From Salvia splendens (lineage: Eukaryota > Streptophyta > Magnoliopsida > Lamiales > Lamiaceae), in assembly GCF_004379255.2 (NCBI RefSeq), contig NC_056052.1, positions 16,152,589-16,216,588 of the forward strand: DNA of 64,000 nucleotides. Direction: 5' to 3'. Made by a program: the position numbers and the translations under genes. The notes below the pieces were generated by a model. The model saw only the letters and a program-made list of their open reading frames with translations. It was not told the origin of the DNA and did not search any database. Each line of letters opens with the position of its first letter. Position 1 is the first letter of the stretch. Shown here piece by piece: positions 34,764 to 44,667 of the stretch.

Positions 34764-35110
34764 AGTATGAAGAGGCGCAAAGAGCAAAAATGGAGTATAA
34801 ATGCAAGGTGGTCATGATGACCGACACAACAAAGCCTAAGGGACCACAAAAAGGGGAAGATCTTTCTAACCCTTCTATATTTGTTGTTAATGCTTTGCCT
34901 GAAGCTCCCAAAAAGGGCAAGCCTGATCCTCCTAAGGTTTTGTCGCAGGAAAAATCAAAGAGGAAAAAGAAGAAAACTCAACCACAAGTCGACCCGGAAA
35001 TCTATGTGATCAAGACCGTGAAGGGGAAATACAAATGGTGGAAAAAGTTGGGCACTAAATTGGTCCAATTCGTGGTTTTCAGCAAAAGGGTCGTCGATTC
35101 GCCCACCTAG
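34764..35110 (+). pseudogene. Copy B post-protease tail
   Basis: An open frame of 106 codons from an internal ATG at 34790 to the TAG at 35108. It is Lys-rich (KSKRKKKKTQ), then EIYVIKT, YKWWKKLG and RVVDSPT, matching copies A and C. The start codon belongs to the original longer frame. Conservation of this short tail in three copies suggests the family's gag-protease frame really ends here. Confidence 0.6.
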
Positions 35111-35587
35111 TTGGGTCACTTCAAGTCAAGCCAACGACTTAAAACAAAAGCTTTTGTTGGGAGGCAATCCAATTTGTTCCTTTCCTTCTTTTTCGTTATT
35201 TTCATTATTTTCATTTTTTTCTGTAATTTTCGTGCATTTTGCACATTAAAAAAAATTTAACCTGTAGCGGCCGCTGCACAATCCACAGCGGTCGCTACTC
35301 GTTTACACGTGTGCATGTAGAGAGGGTCGGGCTCTAGGGCGGGCTGCAGCGGCAATGAGGAGCGCGCCGTTTTCAAAAGGTCTGCAGCGGTCGCTGCGCG
35401 AAGTTTAGTAACGCGGAACTGCTTTTAAAAGTTGAGTTTTCTAATTCTTTTCTCCACCTTCTTCTCCAATTCTCCCTTGCACACGACCCCCACTCCCAAA
35501 TAACACTAATTTCACACACCCACACTCTCATTCCTCCATTGCAATTGTTATTTCAAGCTTTCGTCGTTCAATTTTCTCTAACTCAAG
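35111..35587 (+). other. Copy B inter-ORF region
   Basis: TTGGGAGGCAATCC at 35156, then two pairs of AGCGGCCGCT/AGCGGTCGCT motifs (35265-35297 and 35385-35396), then a C/T-rich tract. Matches copy A 5940-6446. Confidence 0.5.
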
Positions 35588-36120
35588 GTATGGATCTTAT
35601 CTTTAATTTATGAGTTTTGTTTAAATTCTTTCTGGATTTTGCTCTTTATTGTTGAATTGTTCGGATGAAAAGCATGTTTTGGTATGGGGGATGAGTGCGA
35701 TGATGTTTATACTCATTTTTCATGGCTAGATATTTGAGTAGGGTAGTGAATTGTTGGTTTTTGTTGGTGAATTCCCTCTTGTTCTCCATTGTTTATAAAT
35801 TACAATCATGTTCATAGCATTGTGAGGCTATTATTACTTCCATGAATTGGAATACATTTGTAGATTATAGAGATTGTTGTTTTGTGATGTTTATGTTGAT
35901 ACATCTCTACATGGAGGTTTAATTCACGTTGGGGGATGGATTGTTATTGTTCTTTTGTTTGATTTACATGTTCATATGATGCACTTTAGAGCACTTGTTA
36001 GGTACAAACTTGCACATATTTGTTGATTCTTGATTTATATTTGGTTGAATGCAAGTTAGGGGGAACCCCTTGTTTTTCTACTTGTTTGGTGCTCTTCTAA
36101 GAGCTTGTTTTTCTTTGTAG
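35588..36120 (+). other. Putative intron, copy B
   Basis: Donor CTCAAG|GTATGG at 35588; acceptor T-rich ending TTTGTAG at 36120; ATG of the second ORF at 36125. Position and both splice sites match copy A, although the interior has diverged. Splicing is inferred. Confidence 0.5.
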
Positions 36121-36124
36121 GAAG

Positions 36125-37581
36125 ATGACAACAAGAGGCAAGCCAAAAATACGAAGAGCTATGGAATTAGCCTTCCGTTAGATGTCCACAAGGCAATGTG
36201 GAAAAAGGTCTCGGCTAGAGACACGATGCCTTCTAGGTATCCTCATGAGCTCCTCCTCGCCACCTTGGGGATCATTGAAGATTTTTGGGCGTTGTGCGAC
36301 GTCGGGAACGGAAATGGCTTGAGCCACATGTTCCAAGGGAGGTGGACGTCCTATAGGAGACTCACCCTTGAATTCCTTAGCACCCTCAAGGTGCACAAAA
36401 ACCGTCGTTCCCGCATCCCTGAGTCGATAGATTTTTGCCTCGGCAACCGCAATCGTTCCTTCTCCATGGAAGCTTTATGCGAGGTGTTTCAATGCTACAA
36501 CCTCAACCCCGGCGAGGAAGTGGAGTACGACTACTCCGATGTTTGGGGTGCCATGACTATCGAGGGGGAGGACTTCATCCCGGCTTATGCCAAGTCTTCC
36601 TCCATCTGCAATCCCGTCCTAAGATACCTCCATCGGGCTATGACTCAATTGATGTTTGCTCGGACCGACGATGGAAGTGTCTTCCAAACCGAGTTGGATG
36701 TGATGTGAAGTCTCCTCAACAAGAAGGGGATCAACTTTAGGATCCTTTTCACCATCTATGTTGACCGCATCTCGAAGAAGGACGGGAGCACCATATGTTG
36801 CGGGGGATTGATCACGGCGATTGCCGAACACCTCGGCATCCCGACGACGGACTTCATTCCGGACATGGGTGAGATGTATGCAGTTGCGCACCCCCATCGG
36901 AGAGGCATTGAGGCAAACCCCATTCAAGGGGAGTTCAAGAAGTGAAATATGCAGTTCCATACGTGGGACTGCATATTGACCAAGGTCCATACGTGGGACA
37001 ACAAGGCCAATTGGAAGCTCGACATCGCCCCCCATCGGAGAGGCATTGAGGCAAACCCCATTCAAGGGGAGTTCAAGAAGTGAAATATGCAGTTGCGCAC
37101 CCCCATCTTCGACCCCGAAGAGGATTCTGCCTTCGATGCCATCAATGAATACCATGAGGGCAGAGAGCATTCACATGCTCAAGGAAGTGGGGCACCGCCG
37201 CAAGAAGAAGAAGAAGAAGAAGAGGAGGAGGTTGAAGGCCACCGCCGCCGCAATAGGAGGAACCGCCGACGAGGGAGGCCGTATCCTCAAGAAGAGTTCC
37301 AAGCTGGCATTTCCGCCCAACTAGGAGAGATGTTTTCCTACATGCAAAACAACGCCTTCAATCAACAAGGTTGGTAGGCGCAAGGCGATTGGTGGGTGGC
37401 GGAGCAAGATTTTTGGGAGGCTCAAAGGCTCGCGAATGTGCAACAACGTAAAAAAATCACCGAGCTCCAAAGGATGGCCGCCGATGCTAGAGAGGAGCGC
37501 CAAACCATGAGGGGCGACATCACGTATCTCATTGGCACCTTTGAAGACCTCAATGCCCGTTTCCCTCCCCCCCAGGAATGA
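36125..37581 (+). pseudogene. ATHILA ORF-1 family protein, copy B
   Basis: It starts MTTRGKPK at 36125 but the conserved part is in another frame from 36196 (a frameshift near 36150). From there one frame continues to the TAA/TGA region at 37579-37581, with stops at 36706-36708 (TGA for Trp), about 36943, 37081 and 37375-37377. Motifs: MPSRYPHELLLATLGIIEDF, YSDVWGAMT, NPVLRYLHRAMTQLMFAR, ICCGGLITAIAEHLGI. A 66-bp block is duplicated at 36891-36956 and 37029-37094. The acidic/Arg-rich C-terminus is as in copy A, then ELQRMAAD and LNARFPPP end the frame. Confidence 0.65.
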
Positions 37582-39254
37582 TGAAGTCAAGCTCATGACT
37601 TTAAACGAACAATTGTATCATTTGTTTTTGTTTTAAAACAATTTGGTTTTTATGTTTTGAAAATTCTTGGTTAAGTTTTTTTGAGTACCTTTTGGTTTAA
37701 ATTTCGCTTTTGTGTTGATGAAAATTTTCGCAGGTTTCTGGACTATCGCCAGTGACCGTTGCAGCGTCCGCAGTGGGCCGCTGGCCACTCTTGTGAAAGG
37801 CTCTGACTCGTCGCAGCGACCGCTGCTCAAATGCAGTTTCCAGTGCAATTTTTTGAATTTTTTGAATTTTTATCCCGTTCAGCCACGATGCGATATTTTT
37901 AAAGGTACGTTTTCTTTTTAGTAGTTTACTCACGTCCCTACCGACTCTATAAAGCTATTTTACACTTTGTTGTAAATAAGTTTGGGGGGGATAAAGTGGT
38001 GGACTGTGTGTCTAGATTTTAGTTTTATGGTTTCAGATTAAGTTTTTGTTATAAAATCCCAAAGGTGAATCCATGTCATGAACTTAGCATGAAGAACTTA
38101 GAAACACACATGCTTAGGGACATATTAGACCGAGTTGCCAATGATATGATGTTCTTTTTATCTTTGATTAAGTATGGCTTGACGTTTTGATATGATGGTT
38201 TGGTGAAAAGGTGCATAATTAGTGAATTGCTTGTTCACCTTGAATCATGCTTATACCTTGTGAGATTTGAGCCTAAATTATTCTTGTGTGATTTATCTGT
38301 ATTCATGTATATGTTTCTAGAACTTGCTTCTAGTCTGCCTAGGTTTACATAGTGTTTAAGTTGATTTAGGAGGATGTTAGGCTATCTTTTCTTAGCTACT
38401 TTTATACCCAAAATTTTTGACCCTCTCAAATTTTTCCATTTGGAGCCAATTTTGAGCCTTAAAGGCTATTCTTTGGAAGCCAAAATAAATGGGGACAATG
38501 CTTTGGGTTAGTATAGTTTTTATTATCTTTTGTAAAGGAATTGGAGAGATAAGAAGCAAAGTATAAAAAGTAGTGTGCTTAAATATAGAAAAGTGCAAGT
38601 TGTGAAATAGAAAAATTCAAAATATGTGCTTGATTTAGAAAGGATGCTTATGAAAAGAAAAGAAAAAGAAAAAGAAAGAAAGGTTGTGAAGAAAAGAAAG
38701 AAAAAAGTGAAAGGGTTGGAAGTGAGTTGAAGGAGAAAAATAAGTGTTAAAAATGTATTGGTGTTTAGAAAAGTGGAGTCATTTTAACTCTACTTGGGAT
38801 ATTTTTATTTTTGACTCACTTTTTAGCCAAATATTTCTCACCTACCAAAGAGCCTACATTACAATAAAAAATAAAGACCTTTCGGACATTTGATGCTTAA
38901 TCACATCTAGTAGAGGAGGGATTAGACTTTGAGCAAGCTTATGGTAAACTTTGCATGATGCATGATTTGAGTGCTTATACACTTTACCTTATACACTTTG
39001 AGAATGAGAGAAAGAATCACTTCCCATCTTTGAAAGTTTGCCACATTTGAGTGCATGAATTTAAAGTGTTTCACGAGTTAGTAATGAAAGTGCACTAATA
39101 AGTCTTACTTGATTTGATTGCGTTAATACATGCTTGATCCTTCTATTCCATACTTTGAGGCAATTACGAAGTCTAGTCCTTCTGCATTCCGTGTGTCTAT
39201 TTTGTGTCTTTATTGTTTTTTCGAGGACAAACAAAAATGTAAGTTTGGGGGAGT
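37582..39254 (+). other. Copy B 3' untranslated region
   Basis: No coding. It contains GCAGCGACCGCTG-type motifs at 37760-37835, an A/G-rich low-complexity stretch (38640-38730), the AGAGCCTACATTACAA motif at 38849 usual near the 3' end of Athila elements, and GAGGACAAACAAAAATGTAA then TTTGGGGGAG, the polypurine tract, at 39220-39254. Confidence 0.6.
39243..39254 (+). other. Polypurine tract of copy B
   Basis: GTTTGGGGGAGT directly precedes the 3' LTR start TGATACGC. Confidence 0.75.
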
Positions 39255-40645
39255 TGATACGCTCGGATTTTTGCATTGTTTAATGCCTTTATTTGGTTTG
39301 TTTTTAATGTCAAAATCACAATTCATGTCCATATTTTGCATATTTTCTCTATTTTGGTATTTTGACGTGTTTTGTGAGATTTGGCCATATTTGAGCCTAA
39401 AAACACAGGAAAAAGTCGAAGTTGGAAATCTGGAGCATTTGAGATGCCCAGCGGTCCGCTGCAACATGCACAGCGACCGCCGAACTAGTAGCGGTCCGCT
39501 CCGGAGAAAGTTGTGCTGAAACGAAGAACACGCCCAGCGACCGCTCGAAGAGTTTCCGAAGCTACTAGAATATTCACACCGACCGCTGCAACACAGTGCA
39601 ACGGCCGCTATCCAAGAGGCAAAGGCTACGAATCATTGTGCAGCGACCGCTGGCCAAGGTGCAACGGCACGCTGCGAAAACGTGGCTCATGAAATTAACC
39701 TACTTTCTCCCCAAGATTTACCAAACTTAGCCACTTTTTGCTTTATTTGATGGACCTCGATTTTTCCTCTATAAATACCCCCTAAAACCTCTTCATTATA
39801 ATCTTCTTTTTGCCATATAATTATAGAGCATAAAATTGAGAGAGTTCTTCATTGTGCAAGAGGTTGAAGAAGGAATCAAGAGAAGATCAAGGCTACAGGG
39901 ATTCAACCTTTGGGTTTTATTGCATTAGGTCTTATGTTCACTTTGTTTTCCCTTCATTCTATGTTTCTAGCTTATTGAATTACGTGTAACTAAATTCATA
40001 GGAATCTAGGGATGTGTTAGTAACGACTTTGGTTATAAAAATTCCGTTTTGCTATTTAATATCCATTTTGTTTTTACTTCGTTTCTTCCCTAAGTTGTTC
40101 TATAATACTTCACGTTTGAGTGACACATTCGGTGATGATTTAATATAACTTGCTACATAATCGTGAGAGGAGGTTGGCGAGTTAGATCCATTTAGTAGAC
40201 ACTACAATTAGCTTCCTTTAAAACAACACTGTTAATTGAGAGTGATGACTTTTCAAGGGTCTTAGGAGCTAGTGTTAGTAATCTAAGCTTGTGTCGCATG
40301 GGTAAAACTTATGTGACTCGTTCTATCGAAGTATAAATTGGGCTAGGGTATTGTAGTTGGAATTTGTGTAACCACAACTGTGAACGCACATCCCTGGAAT
40401 TCTCTTATCTCTCATATTTTTACCTCTATAATAATTCGCAATTAGTTGTTTTATTGCTTTCAAGTTGTTTTTAGTTTTCAAAATTCTCAAAACTTTCAGT
40501 TTTCCAAATAGTGAACGAAGCTTAGTAGAAGGTAGACAGTCTGTGATTGTTTTCCCCGTGATCGATATCCGGTACTGACCTTTAGCTATACTATTTCTAT
40601 TTTGTATACTTACAAGTATTTATAGTGCTAATAACAAGTGCATCA
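39255..40645 (+). repeat. 3' LTR of copy B, full length
   Basis: 1,391 bp from TGATACGCTC to GTGCATCA. Its first 185 bases match the stub at 9991 and its last 240 bases match 1-242. A cluster of about eight AGCGACCGCT or AGCGGTCCGCT motifs lies at 39447-39674. CTCTATAAATACC at 39769 is a probable TATA box. Confidence 0.85.
39768..39781 (+). promoter_or_regulatory. Probable LTR TATA box
   Basis: CTCTATAAATACCC within the LTR, after the motif cluster and before the purine-rich leader, a normal place for an LTR promoter. Confidence 0.55.
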
Positions 40646-40880
40646 TTTATGCGACACATCAGTCTTCTCATTGGGTGCTCCCGCTGCCTGCCATTTGCTC
40701 CAACTTGATCCATTTGTGCAACATTTTGGCTCCTTCTCCTGATCCGTTCGTCCGCCCAGTTGATCAACTCATTTTTTGAATATGGCGGATTTTCTCACAC
40801 ACCTGGCTCAAAATTGGACGTTAGTTTACAGATTTGATGTAGTTTTATGCTAGAACACATGCGTGAAACGAGCCTCATCA
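40646..40880 (-). repeat. LTR D, proximal part
   Basis: On the minus strand it begins TGATGAGGCTCGTTTC at 40880 and contains GAGCCAGGTGTGTGAGAAAA. LTR G has the same order. Copy B inserted at 40646. Confidence 0.7.
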
Positions 40881-40915
40881 AACTGCTCACACTTAACCCA
40901 TACTTTGTCCTCAAG
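40881..40915 (-). other. Polypurine-tract region of element D
   Basis: On the minus strand CTTGAGGACAAAGTATGG followed by GTTAAGTGTGAGCAGTT abuts the LTR. The same arrangement precedes LTR F (CTTGAGGACAAGCATG, GTAAGTGCGAGCAGTT). D is therefore a 3' LTR and its internal region lies to the right. Confidence 0.65.
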
Positions 40916-41341
40916 TATGAAAGAAAAGAAAAAAGAAAAGAGGCAAGTTTCAAAGCGTGGTTCTTATTCACAAACAGTAAACAAGCACACATATGTAAAA
41001 GATCTAGAAAGGAAACACACATAAGCAACTAAATACATTGAAAAGAAAGAAAGGATAGAACTGGTTTATGTTGTTTGGCAATCGTCCCCACAAGCTTAAG
41101 GTCAATCCAATCGTCTATAGTCTCAGATTCCTTTCCCTCCCCACTTGTACCTAATCATGCTTGTCCGTTTGTCAAGATAGCTTCTATCTCCACAACTGTT
41201 GGATTCACTCGGTCACTAAACTCCTTAAGGTCTTTATTTATGTTGTAATGGGGCAAGGTTGTAGTGTATAAAGGTGAGGGTCCAATGGGTTCTAAGTTCA
41301 TAATTTATATAGAAATGTGAAGGACATGTGAACTAAAGGAC
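40916..41341 (-). other. Element D 3' UTR remnant
   Basis: Non-coding, A-rich on the plus strand near 40920-41060. No recognised motif beyond the polypurine region. It runs into the hAT-like relic. Confidence 0.35.
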
Positions 41342-41490
41342 ACAAATAAATATGGGATATTATGAAATTTTTGTATTTATTTTTTTGTGAAAATTAATTT
41401 TTATAAATAATACATATTCTTTTTTATTTTTATTTGAACCGCCGGTTCGAACCGTTGAACCAGCGGTTCGCAACCGGTGGTTCCTGTTTC

Positions 41491-42989
41491 TGATACGCTC
41501 AGATTTTACACTGTTTGAAGGCCTCTATTTGGTTTGTTTTTAATGTCAAAATCACAATTCATGTCCATATTTTGCATAATTTCTCTATTTTGGTATTTTG
41601 ACGTGTTTTGTCAGATTTGTGCAAATTTGAGCCTAAAAAGACAGGAAAAAGTCGAAGTTGGAAATCTGGAGCATTGGACTCGTTGCGGAACAATGGGATC
41701 ATACTCCCTTTCTGGCTAAAGATTAAGTTTAAGCTTGAAGAGCAATTCAAGCACTTTTTAAACATGTTTTGTAAGGTCCATACTAATATTCCTCTTGTTG
41801 AATCGTTCCAGGAAACACCTAGGTATGAAAAGCTACTAAGGGATGCTGTGCTAAAGAAGAAGAAGCCTACAAAAGCTGACCTTAAGTTACCTCATCACTG
41901 CAGCGAAATCATACAAATGGAGAAGGCCGTGAAGAAAAAGGATCCCGGTCAATTCATCATTAAGTGCTCAATTGGGCAAGGAAAGGTGGACAAAGCTCTC
42001 TCCAATCTTGGAGCGAGCATAAACATCATGCCATTAAAGTACTATGAAAGATCAACATCGGACAACTCAAAACTTCAGATGTGATCATAAGGTTGGGCGA
42101 TAACTCTGCAATCAATGCGGTGGGCATGATCGAGGATGTGTAGGTAAAGGTAGATGATTTTATTTTCCCTGCTGATTTCATTGTGCTTGATATGAAAGCA
42201 GATATGAAAGCACGGTTCGTATTGATGTAGGTTGGGGGAGATCACGCTGAGCGACAATGTTAGCAGGTCCACCTACAAGATAGAGAGCACGATGCTCAAG
42301 TATGAAGAGGCGCAAAGAGCAAAAATGGAGTATGAATGCAAGGTGGTCATGATGAACGACACAACAAAGCCTAAGAGACCACAACAAGGGGAAGATCTTT
42401 TTAACCCTTCTATATTTGTTGTTAATGCTTTGCCTTAAGCTCCCAAAAGGGCAAGCCTAATCCTCCTAAGGTTCTGTCGCAGGAAAAATTAAAGAGGAAA
42501 AAGAAGAAAACTCAACCACAAGTCGACCCTGAAATCTATGTGATCAAGACTGCGAAGGGGAAATATAAATGGTGGAAAAAGTTGGGCACTAAATTAGTCC
42601 AATTCGTGGTTTTCAGCATAAGGGTCGTCGATTCGCCCACCTAGTTGGGTCACTTCAAGTTAAGCCAACGACTTAAAACAAAAGCTCTTGTTGGGAGGCA
42701 ACCCAATTTGTTCCTTTCCTTCTTTTTCGTTATTTTCATTATTTTCGTTTTTTTCTGTAATTTTCGTGCATTTTGCACATTAAAAAAAATTAACCTGTCT
42801 CGGCTAGAGACACGATGCCTTCTATGTATCCTCACGAGCTCTCCCTCGCCGCCTTGGGGATCATTGAAGATTTTTGGGCGTTGTGCGACGTCGGGAACGG
42901 AAATGGCTTGAGCTACATGTTCCAAGGGAGTTGGCCGTCCTATAGGAGACTCACCCTTGAATTCCTTATGAAATGGCTTCAGAGGCCCA
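41491..42989 (+). mobile_element. Athila-like fragment copy C (no 3' LTR)
   Basis: Starts with the same 185-bp LTR stub fused to gag as copy B. It continues through gag end, the protease with LGASINIM (one frame 41608-42084), a frameshifted protease tail with IESTMLKYEEAQRAKMEY (42232-42438), the YKWWKK tail, and GGGAGGCAACCC at about 42692. It then jumps at about 42798 into the second ORF, skipping what corresponds to 35263-36210 of copy B, and ends within that ORF at about 42970. No 3' LTR and no short TSD. The protease-to-tail path is continuous here, confirming absence of pol. Confidence 0.75.
41608..42084 (+). pseudogene. gag C-terminus and protease start, copy C
   Basis: An open frame of 158 codons beginning inside the LTR stub (first ~22 codons are LTR), then FKLEEQFKHFLNMFCKVHTN, KKKKPTKADLKLPHHCSEI and SNLGASINIMP, in which the usual active-site Asp (DLGAS) is Asn. 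A frameshift follows at about 42050. Confidence 0.7.
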
Positions 42990-43263
42990 ACAAATAAATA
43001 TGGGATATTATGAAATTTTTGTATTTATTTTTTTGTGAAAATTAATTTTAAAGTATAAAAATTAATTTTTATAAGTAATAAAAAAAAATTATTTTTATTT
43101 GAACCGCCGGTTCGAACCGTTGAACCGGCGGTTAGGAACAGGTGGTTCCGATTTTTGAAAATCGTGAACCTGAATCGAACCGTCCGAACCGTCGCCGCCA
43201 ATTCTAGTTCTGGGTTATGAACCGGTGGTTAACCTCCGGTTCGGTTCGGTTTGTGCATGCCTA

Positions 43264-43621
43264 CCTTTAGTCCTTGCTAGCCTAGGTCATTTCCCTTTAA
43301 GCATCAGTGGTAGTCTCTCTAATTTTGTTTTATTTTAGTAGAAAGTGTTTTACTCTGGCTTTTAACTCACATTTTAGAGGGCTTCACAAAGGGATTAGAT
43401 TAAAGCTACATCTATCTTTCTCACATCTTTCAAGCAGATTTAGGTTTATTAAAGAAGGGAAACTCACAAATCAACATGTATCATCTCTTCAATCACTCTT
43501 ACTAAGGAAATCTTGCCTCTATTTTCTTAAACCAGTTCTTTTCTGAAAACACATAAGGCAAAACACTAGCAGCGGATTCCCAACCAACAACTCATAACTT
43601 TTGACACTAACTACACTAACT
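43264..43621. other. Unassigned segment
   Basis: Between the hAT-like end and the first purine-rich tract. One 79-codon open stretch (43307-43546) has no recognisable motif. Probably element D or another retroelement 3' region. Confidence 0.3.
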
Positions 43622-43706
43622 GTCCCCCCTCCCACTTCACTACAACTTGTCCTCGAGTGACTTGATGAAGTGGAAAACAAGGTGCTTGGTGTCAAAAGCA
43701 GAGAAA

Positions 43707-44014
43707 CTTTTCACACTTAGACCAAGAAATGGGCTAAGTGGGAGAAGATAAAAACATGTCAAACTCTAAACATTAACAATTAAAACAGAAAGAACAGAGA
43801 AACTTCTCACACTTAGACCAAGACGTGGGCTAAGTGTGAGAAGAACAAATAGAAAAACCAAACTACACAAACATACCCTTAACAAATACTTCTCACACTT
43901 AGACCATGCAATGGGCTAAGTGTGGGAAGGACACAGAACATTCATAAACATAGTAGCAAGGAACACAAATAAACTTCTCACACTTAGACCAGACATTGGT
44001 CTAAGTGGGAGAAG
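43707..44014. repeat. Hairpin repeats 1-4
   Basis: Four 41-bp inverted repeats at 43707-43747, 43803-43843, 43889-43929 and 43974-44014. Each has a left arm like CTTCTCACACTTAGACC, about eight loop bases and a right arm like GGCTAAGTGTGAGAAG. Start-to-start spacing is 96, 86 and 85 bases. The spacers are unrelated and A-rich. Confidence 0.9.
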
Positions 44015-44232
44015 TACACATATAAACAAACAGGAGACAAAATAAACATGTGGGAGAAGCATAGTCAGCATATATAAACGGCAGAAAGGATCATGCTCAA
44101 GCTGAAAAGTAGTAAATATTAACCATAAACTAAAGATTACTTGGTTTTGCAAGTTAGTTCTTTTTCTGGTTCCCTTGAGAGCCAGATTGCTTCTCCAACT
44201 TGATCCTCTTGGCCGTGGTAGAGGTCGGTAAG

Positions 44233-44505
44233 TCAGATGGTGGTGGCGGTGGTGATCTTCCTTCTTCTTAGTGTCCTAGTAGAGGTTGTCTCTGGAGTGG
44301 TTTCCTGGGGTTCGCTTCCTTTTGAGGTAGATGCCGCAGATAAGAGTTGGAGGGTCAACTGATTGTTCTGCTCCGCCAGATCTGTCATCCTCTCAATCAG
44401 AGAGAGTGCTTGGTTCATATTTTCGTTCTGGAGCTCAAGAAACGCCTGTTGCTTTTCATTGGCCTCTCCGAATTTTTGTATCATGAACTCGATTATCTCT
44501 GCCAT
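44233..44505 (-). CDS. Small ORF, predicted coiled coil, unknown function
   Basis: 90 codons, beginning MAEIIEFMIQKFGEANEKQQ at 44505. The first 65 residues have regular hydrophobic spacing with many Gln/Glu/Asn, suggesting a coiled coil. The last 25 are Ser/Thr-rich, then Arg-rich (TLRRRKI). Hairpins flank it on both sides. No known family recognised. It may be a degenerate gag piece or a real small retroelement protein. Confidence 0.3.
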   Translation of the reverse strand: MAEIIEFMIQKFGEANEKQQAFLELQNENMNQALSLIERMTDLAEQNNQLTLQLLSAASTSKGSEPQETTPETTSTRTLRRRKITTATTI

Positions 44506-44541
44506 TTCTCTTCATGCCTTTTCTTTTCGTGTGCATGTTAA

Positions 44542-44667
44542 CTCACACTTAGCTTACTGCGTAGCCTAAGTGTGAGGAGTTTATGTATATATGTGTTGTT
44601 TTTGTTGAGCTCTGTTTAGGTTTAAAACTCTCCCACTTAGCCTATTGCATAGTCTAAGTGTGAGAAG
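44542..44667. repeat. Hairpin repeats 5-6
   Basis: 44542-44576 (CTCACACTTAGC ... GCCTAAGTGTGAG) and 44628-44667 (CTCTCCCACTTAG ... CTAAGTGTGAGAAG). Same arms as repeats 1-4 but with a longer, TACTGCGTA/TATTGCATA-type loop. Start spacing 86 bases. Confidence 0.85.

Larger units (their letters stand above)
9991..40645 (+). mobile_element. Athila-like copy B, pol-less and rearranged, with nested insertions
   Basis: The element starts TGATACGC at 9991 and ends GTGCATCA at 40645. The flanking pentamers CTTAT (9986-9990) and TTTAT (40646-40650) are a probable target duplication with one change. After removing the chromovirus (10597-24030) and the 10.6-kb segment (24164-34763) about 6.6 kb remains: a 185-bp LTR stub, gag C-terminus and protease, Lys-rich tail, intron-like region, ATHILA ORF, 3' UTR and a full 3' LTR. 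The left LTR is fused directly to gag, so the primer site and gag N-terminus are gone. No reverse transcriptase, RNase H or integrase is present, so the copy is non-autonomous. Confidence 0.75.
41342..43263. mobile_element. hAT-like relic interrupted by copy C, with duplicated flanks
   Basis: A segment with AACCGCCGGTTCGAACCG occurs at 41342-41484 and again at 42990-43149, on both sides of copy C. The right copy continues to GGTTCGGTTCGGTTTGTGC and ATGCCTA at about 43263, resembling the terminus of non-autonomous hAT elements. I did not find the opposite terminus, so the superfamily call is tentative. Confidence 0.4.

Noticed and set aside
24091..34836. 73-bp repeats as a target-site duplication
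   Set aside because: Far longer than duplications of any known plant transposon, and the inner ends lack transposon termini.
34435..34920. Arg/Ala-rich ORFs at 34.4-34.9 kb as a gene
   Set aside because: Purine-skewed repeat composition, overlapping frames on both strands, no motifs; the last part runs into copy B.
43707..44667. CRISPR-like array of repeats with spacers
   Set aside because: The repeats are palindromic retroelement hairpins in plant DNA, spacers are about 45-55 bases and A-rich, the array is split, and no cas genes exist.
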